The position numbers and the translations under genes were made by a program. Below are positions 59,493 through 64,000 of a stretch of 64,000 nt of DNA, one piece after another (the first letter of the stretch is position 1; every line of letters starts with the position of its first letter). Source of the DNA: an uncultured Phycisphaerales bacterium (GTDB lineage: Bacteria; Planctomycetota; Phycisphaerae; Tepidisphaerales; Tepidisphaeraceae). Where the stretch lies: the NCBI GenBank assembly GCA_903871935.1, contig CAIQIQ010000069.1:1-64000 (forward strand). Direction: 5' to 3'. The notes beneath the pieces were generated by a model. It saw only the letters and a list, made by a program, of their open reading frames with translations. It was not told the origin of the DNA and ran no database searches.

Positions 59493-62276
59493 TCAGCGCA
59501 GCGACTCGATAGCGGCGATGACCTGGGCCTTGAACTGATCCGGGTCAAAGCCTTCGGGCGCTTGGCGCTGGTTCACCTTGATCTGCGCGACTTTGTTCTC
59601 CAGCAAGGCGCGAGCCTGCGCCCGGTTAGCGTCCGTGCCAGCGCCTTTCTGCACCAGGTTCCACAGTGTCTGGTATAGATAGAAGTCTTGAGCGCCGTCG
59701 CGGCAACGCTCGAAGGCGACGGCCGGGTAGATCGCGTTGCGGCCGTAGAAGATCATCATCTCATCGTTGGTCCAGCCGTCGAGGTCGAAGAACTGGTATC
59801 CATACAGGTCGTTCAGGTGCCATTGCCAGCGAGCCTTGACGCCCTTGCGATACTCGCTCCATTGGTAGAGGCCGAAGGAGTAGCTGCTGAGGCCCTGGTT
59901 GTAGATGTGGATTTCTTTGCCGAGTTTGGCCGCCTCGGCCAGCACCGAATCATCATGCAGGTTCAGCGTGCTGGCATCGAGCGTCTCGAAATACCGCTGC
60001 TGCCAGTAGAGGATGTCATTCTTGTCCTCGGGGCGTTTGTTGAAGTTGACGCTGTAGGCGCCATCGGTGCGGAGCGTCTTGGGGAAGGCCTTGGAGACCT
60101 TGCCCATCAGCGCCATAAACTGCAATTCAGCCTCCATCTCAGCGCGGATGCGCGTCTCATCGCACAGGACGTAGTTGATCAACGGCCAGTTATTCATCCG
60201 GGCGTGCTCGTCCACGGCCTTCCAGGTGCGCATGAGCAGTTCCTCGTAACTGAGGCCCGTCTGTTCGGCGAGTTTCTGGCCGGTCTTGCCGATCTGATAG
60301 CCGTCATTGATGCCAACCAGCCGGCCACCCGCGTAGGCGTCGATCGGGCCGGTGAAGCCATACTTGTGAGCGAGGACGGCAAACGCGTCCATGTCGGTAA
60401 AGTCGATATCGGGCTGGCCGTCCTTGAAGCCTTTGAGTGTGTAGTTGGCGGCGCCGGACAAGCCATTCATCCCGTGCTGCTGCAGCAGGCGGATGGAATC
60501 CTCAAGCACCGCAGGGCGTTGATCCTTCGGAATCAACGAGAGTGGCGCCAAGCCATAGAAGCCCATCTCGAAATCGGTCTGCCGGTCCAGCTTCACGGCA
60601 TGGACTGAAAGCTTCAGCGGCACTCGCAGCAGAGCGTTGCCGGAGGCGTCGGCGATCACGAGGGTCCACGCCACATCACCGGCTTTGGCCTCATCCCGCA
60701 CCCGGCAAGTAACGACGACCTCGCGCGTGACATCTTTGGGCAATGCCACACTGGACTGGGACCGCAAGGTGTGAGGCTGGATCTGATAAGCGATGGCGCC
60801 GGCCGCGCGGGACATGCCATACCATACAACGCCCACCTGTGCCTCGACGTCCGGGCTGCCGCCCTCCAGCCGGAGTTGGCAGGTACCCAGGTCCTTCATC
60901 GGGCGGATGGCGACGCACAGCGGCTCGTACTCGCCTTGCACCGCCACTTGCGCGATCGCCAGATTGTCTGGCGGTGCCGAATCTGCCGGCGGCGTGGACG
61001 TGGGCTTCACGTCATCGTCCAGCTTTATCGGCCAGGCCACCAAGCCCAGCTTCTGCCATTGCGCCGCCACGTCAAACTTCTCGGCCGGCTTGTCCAGGCA
61101 CAACGCCGTCTTACGGAAATCGTCGGCGACGGCGTTCAGTTGCCCTTTGAGCCAGGCGGTTGCTTCGGCGTCGTCGCTCTTGTAGATCGCCATGGCCGAA
61201 ATGCGCGAGCCGAAACCCACATCGGCCAACGACTTGATTGTCAGCCCATCCTTCGTCGCGACGGCATCGAAGACAATCGGTTTGGCCAGCTCCGGAGCCA
61301 TGTAGGTGTCCCACACATCGCCGAGGGGTTCGACGTTCTCGAACCGGTACAGGGCATGGGCGGCGCCGTCACGATGCTCATCCTTCCACACAACCTTGCC
61401 GTCCACCTCGATCGTGCGCATCGACTGTTGGGACTGATCGCCGCCCCAGAAGCCGGAGTTTTCGTAGATGATCATGACCGTGTACTTGCCCTCGGGCACG
61501 TCCACCCGGAAAGGCACGCCGCCACACTCGATGCAGTCGCGAATCAGGGCGGGGCCGAACGTCGTGTCGCGCGCCGCCGTATCGACCACGGCGCTGGCGA
61601 AGCCATATCCGAGCTTGGGGTCATACCTGCTCTTGGGGGAGATCGCCGTCCAGCCGAGCATAACGGCCTGGCTGGCCGGGCCAAAGTCGAATGCCCACAT
61701 GCCCTTGGGGGCCTCCACTTTCACAAGACGCAGGTTGTCGATGATGACCTTCCCCTCGGCACCCTTGCCTCCGAAGCCGAAGTAGAGCAGGACGATGCTG
61801 TCCGGATCGATGTCGCGCTTGATGTCGCGGTTGCGGAAGCCTGTCTCTCCACGATACAGCCCGCGCACTGGAATCGTCCACGTCGTCTTGCCCGGCGCAA
61901 AGGTGGCCTGGCCGTTGTGGCGCGTCCAGTAGCCGGGCTTGGCCTCAAAGGCCTTGTCGCCCACCGCCATCTCCGCGGGAACTGGAACCGTCCCAGGGTT
62001 CAGCACATCGAGTTGCATCGCATCGTAGCCCGACCAGTCCGCCGGCGGCTTTATCAGCTTCAGGTATGTCGGCCCGACCTTGTTGTCCCAACTCACCTCC
62101 AGCGCGCCGGTTCCATGCGTGGCCCCGTCCGTCACGAGCCGCGCCGGTCCCTTTACCTCCCACGCGTTGAGGTCCACCTGATTCTCAAAATCATTTATCA
62201 GCAACGTCTTGTCGGCTGCCGCCGCTGAGACCGCAATAACTGCCACGACCACCGCCGTCATCCAGCCGCGCATCAT
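59493..62276 (-). CDS. Large secreted glycosidase-like protein
   Basis: A 927-residue protein with a signal peptide (MMRGWMTAVVVAVIAVSAAA, cleavage near AAD). Residues 24-190 form a CBM-like jelly roll (LLINDFENQVDLNAWEVKG), and 195-380 a second module like a malectin/PA14-type domain. A linker precedes a C-terminal barrel (about 560-900) with YVLCDETRIRAEME carrying acidic residues, and YGRNAIYPAVAFERCRDGAQDFYLYQTL resembling the DUF4091 end region. It probably acts on an extracellular polysaccharide. It follows the DUF2961 gene on the same strand, 146 bases apart. Confidence 0.78.
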   Translation of the reverse strand: MMRGWMTAVVVAVIAVSAAAADKTLLINDFENQVDLNAWEVKGPARLVTDGATHGTGALEVSWDNKVGPTYLKLIKPPADWSGYDAMQLDVLNPGTVPVPAEMAVGDKAFEAKPGYWTRHNGQATFAPGKTTWTIPVRGLYRGETGFRNRDIKRDIDPDSIVLLYFGFGGKGAEGKVIIDNLRLVKVEAPKGMWAFDFGPASQAVMLGWTAISPKSRYDPKLGYGFASAVVDTAARDTTFGPALIRDCIECGGVPFRVDVPEGKYTVMIIYENSGFWGGDQSQQSMRTIEVDGKVVWKDEHRDGAAHALYRFENVEPLGDVWDTYMAPELAKPIVFDAVATKDGLTIKSLADVGFGSRISAMAIYKSDDAEATAWLKGQLNAVADDFRKTALCLDKPAEKFDVAAQWQKLGLVAWPIKLDDDVKPTSTPPADSAPPDNLAIAQVAVQGEYEPLCVAIRPMKDLGTCQLRLEGGSPDVEAQVGVVWYGMSRAAGAIAYQIQPHTLRSQSSVALPKDVTREVVVTCRVRDEAKAGDVAWTLVIADASGNALLRVPLKLSVHAVKLDRQTDFEMGFYGLAPLSLIPKDQRPAVLEDSIRLLQQHGMNGLSGAANYTLKGFKDGQPDIDFTDMDAFAVLAHKYGFTGPIDAYAGGRLVGINDGYQIGKTGQKLAEQTGLSYEELLMRTWKAVDEHARMNNWPLINYVLCDETRIRAEMEAELQFMALMGKVSKAFPKTLRTDGAYSVNFNKRPEDKNDILYWQQRYFETLDASTLNLHDDSVLAEAAKLGKEIHIYNQGLSSYSFGLYQWSEYRKGVKARWQWHLNDLYGYQFFDLDGWTNDEMMIFYGRNAIYPAVAFERCRDGAQDFYLYQTLWNLVQKGAGTDANRAQARALLENKVAQIKVNQRQAPEGFDPDQFKAQVIAAIESLR

Positions 62277-62422
62277 TTTCTTCTCCGTATGATCCGGAAT
62301 GCCGTGACATACTGCTCTGGAAACACGACTGCACGGACCGGTTCACTGGATTGAGTGTACTCATGTGACAGAGTGATTCCAGCTGCTTGATCAGGTCGCG
62401 ATATCCGCAGTGAGATCAATCT

Positions 62423-63520
62423 CTACTCGATACGTACGGAGGTTGCGGGCAAGGCTGGAAGTTGGGATTCGGCCTGGTCCAGGTAGAAATAGGCGCAGCT
62501 TGACCAGTCATCGGTACGCTCAAAGAGGCCGTAGCCGGCGGCGGTGACGGCGGCGGCCATGTCGACTGCCGAATCACCGTGGCGCAGGGCGCGGCCAAGT
62601 CCGTGCAGTTGGGCACTGGTCTGCGGATCCCAGCAGCCGATCTGCTGGATGGTGACACGGATGTCGCGGTGGAAGTAGATCGGATCGAGCACGTGCAGGC
62701 GGTAGAAGCCGTACTGGTACTTCTCATGGTCGGCCAGGTGGCAGCCCTGATGAAGGTGGGCGTACTGGCCCTGGCCCCAGGCGGTGCCGATGTAGTCCTC
62801 GGTACCGGTGCCGCAAAGCGTGGGCATGCCGGTATCGCCGTCGAGGTAGACCTTTACTTCACCTTCGCCCCACCAGGTCTTGAGCCACTGTTTTGTGTCG
62901 GCTTTGACGCCGATATGAGCGCCGATAAAGCGGCCGCGACCGGCGATGGCGGGAACGATCGCATAGTCGCGTAGAGCGGTGGTCGGATTCTCGCGACGCC
63001 AGTGGGCGTGGAAATAGAGCGCGTCGTCGGGAAGGGCATCGCCGACAGTGAAGTCGACATCATAGAAAACCATCGCCTCACTGGTGTCGGTCTCATTGGT
63101 GAGGACGATCTTCATGCCTGTGCGGAAGGGCATGGGAATGCAGCAGTTGAAACTACGGCCTTCGGGGGAGGAGAAGAGAGCCGACTGGAAGGTCGCCATC
63201 CGGCCGACAACATGGCCGAAGAAGTCTCCAAGGGGAGCGGAGACGGCGGGGCGGGAGCTGCCATCCCAGTACATGTCGATGCGCATGCCGCGGAGCATCT
63301 TGGGAGAGCGGTCACGAATGGTGATCCAGATCCGGCGGATGATGCCAGACGTGCCGGTGACTTGGGCAAGAGTGAGCGACTCCCCGGCAGCCAGTGGAAC
63401 GGAGGGCCGGCGCTTGCGGCCGTCGGAACCGGCGGTGGCTTTGCCGGCGCTGGCAGATGGGTTCTCGGGGCTGGCCCAGCGGGTATGGACGTTACGCGGT
63501 GCGGAATAGAGTTCATTCAT
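62423..63520 (-). CDS. DUF2961 protein (GH172 family)
   Basis: A 365-residue protein matching DUF2961, now classified as GH172. The family signature CGTGTEDYIGTAWG, which includes the catalytic glutamate, is present, as are the QYGFYRLHVLDPIYF strand and the PLGDFFGHVVG segment early in the sequence. GH172 enzymes include difructose-anhydride enzymes and D-arabinofuranosidases and form multimers of double jelly rolls. There is no signal peptide. The exact substrate is unknown. Confidence 0.86.
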   Translation of the reverse strand: MNELYSAPRNVHTRWASPENPSASAGKATAGSDGRKRRPSVPLAAGESLTLAQVTGTSGIIRRIWITIRDRSPKMLRGMRIDMYWDGSSRPAVSAPLGDFFGHVVGRMATFQSALFSSPEGRSFNCCIPMPFRTGMKIVLTNETDTSEAMVFYDVDFTVGDALPDDALYFHAHWRRENPTTALRDYAIVPAIAGRGRFIGAHIGVKADTKQWLKTWWGEGEVKVYLDGDTGMPTLCGTGTEDYIGTAWGQGQYAHLHQGCHLADHEKYQYGFYRLHVLDPIYFHRDIRVTIQQIGCWDPQTSAQLHGLGRALRHGDSAVDMAAAVTAAGYGLFERTDDWSSCAYFYLDQAESQLPALPATSVRIE

Positions 63521-63637
63521 GATGGACGTATCCTACAACCGAAGGTGGCTGTCAGACCATGGGGGGAAAGCGGGAAAAGATAGCGCAAGCTCTGGACCAT
63601 ATGCCTGCATAGACTCTTGCATATAAGGAGAACACGT

Positions 63638-64000
63638 ATGGGACTTTCGCCTGAGCAGAAGCGGTTCTATGACGACAATGGGTACGTGGTCATTCGCGGG
63701 GTGTTGTCGCGCGAGGAGGCGGAGGAGTATCGCCGGGAACTACATGGATTGGCGGAGCGGTTACAGAAGATCCAGGAGATCGATGCAACCTGGTCGAGTG
63801 TGCGCCAGGGCGGAGCGAAGAAGACGGTGATCCTGCATTGCCATGATGTGCAGTTTCAGTCGGCGGCTATGGCGAGGTTGATTGTCGATCCGCGAATCAC
63901 CAGTCTTGCGGCATCGGTGATCGGCCCGAACGTACAACTTCACCACACCAAGATGTTTATCAAGCCGCCGGAGAAGGGCTCCCCGTTTCCGCTGCATCAG
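63638..64000 (+). CDS. Phytanoyl-CoA dioxygenase family protein, 3' partial
   Basis: The frame opens at ATG 63638 with AAGGAG seven bases upstream and runs off the window edge after 121 codons. It begins MGLSPEQKRFYDDNGYVVIR, the typical start of phytanoyl-CoA dioxygenases, and has VQLHHTKMFIKPPEKG followed by FPLHQ at the edge, where the iron-binding HxD would come next. It is a 2-oxoglutarate-dependent oxygenase distinct from the one at 51950. The substrate is unknown. Confidence 0.85.
   Translation, partial: MGLSPEQKRFYDDNGYVVIRGVLSREEAEEYRRELHGLAERLQKIQEIDATWSSVRQGGAKKTVILHCHDVQFQSAAMARLIVDPRITSLAASVIGPNVQLHHTKMFIKPPEKGSPFPLHQ

Noticed and set aside
60771-62228. A 485-codon open frame on the plus strand.
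   Set aside because: It lies wholly within the secreted 927-residue gene on the other strand and has a low-complexity His/Arg-rich composition typical of antisense frames.

Overview
The window is a 64 kb stretch of GC-rich bacterial chromosome that most resembles a Planctomycetota genome, probably of the Phycisphaerae/Tepidisphaerales kind. This is an inference from gene content. It rests on many paralogous glycan-active proteins (DUF4091, DUF4832, DUF2961/GH172, DUF1961, apiosidase-like, GH10, GH20), a sulfatase, a calcium-binding repeat protein with a LEPxLL-like N-terminus, phytanoyl-CoA dioxygenases, a zinc-ribbon membrane protein, a sigma-54 AAA regulator and a type III polyketide synthase operon. 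No phage, insertion sequence, CRISPR array, rRNA or tRNA was recognised.

Layout. 1-1.8 kb: 3' part of a DUF4139 protein. 1.8-8.1 kb: a minus-strand run of six genes (DUF1961, N-acetylneuraminate-lyase-like aldolase, RTX repeat protein, TIM-barrel glycosidase-like protein, sulfotransferase, amidohydrolase) that looks like one operon for a sulfated or sialic-acid-like surface glycan. 8.2-14.2 kb: a sulfatase, then a minus-strand run starting with cysS, followed by a DUF4258/DUF2283 pair with a small membrane protein, an unusual thymidylate-synthase-family enzyme and an apiosidase-like protein. 14.5-20 kb: two plus-strand glycosidase-type genes (one GH20) facing a DUF4832 gene. 20-24.4 kb: a pRiA4b ORF-3-like protein, an AAA/DUF4143 ATPase with a repeated upstream motif, and two membrane proteins. 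24.5-29.3 kb: GH10 xylanase, M16 peptidase, radical SAM/SPASM protein, sugar isomerase.

29.3-35.3 kb is more housekeeping: obgE, rpmA (with a terminator between them), a 47-residue membrane peptide, a sigma-54 regulator, a zinc-ribbon membrane protein, a PIN toxin-antitoxin pair and GAPDH. 35.6-38 kb: a quinone-reductase-like enzyme, a 450-base intergenic region rich in protein-binding motifs, a cupredoxin lipoprotein and a stand-alone ChrB C-terminal domain. 38-41.5 kb: a giant secreted DUF4091 protein. 41.7-45.4 kb: a heterodimeric ABC exporter. 45.5-52.7 kb: secreted and cytoplasmic glycan genes, including an exported ADP-ribosylglycohydrolase-fold protein and a PQQ-type propeller.

52.7-55.8 kb holds an overlapping methyltransferase/FAD oxidoreductase/type III PKS operon, the clearest secondary-metabolite system here. 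It is followed by a 566-base region with four strong hairpins ending in a textbook terminator, the best candidate for an undescribed structured RNA. 56.3-64 kb: a conserved hypothetical protein, a 6-phosphofructokinase, a ceramidase-family protein, two more glycan proteins and the start of a phytanoyl-CoA dioxygenase cut by the window edge.

Overall the genes describe a heterotroph that takes apart complex sulfated plant or algal polysaccharides. Several glycosidases lack signal peptides, so part of this breakdown may occur inside the cell. Many starts have strong Shine-Dalgarno sequences; a minority lack one and have a -10 element about six bases before the start codon, suggesting leaderless transcripts.
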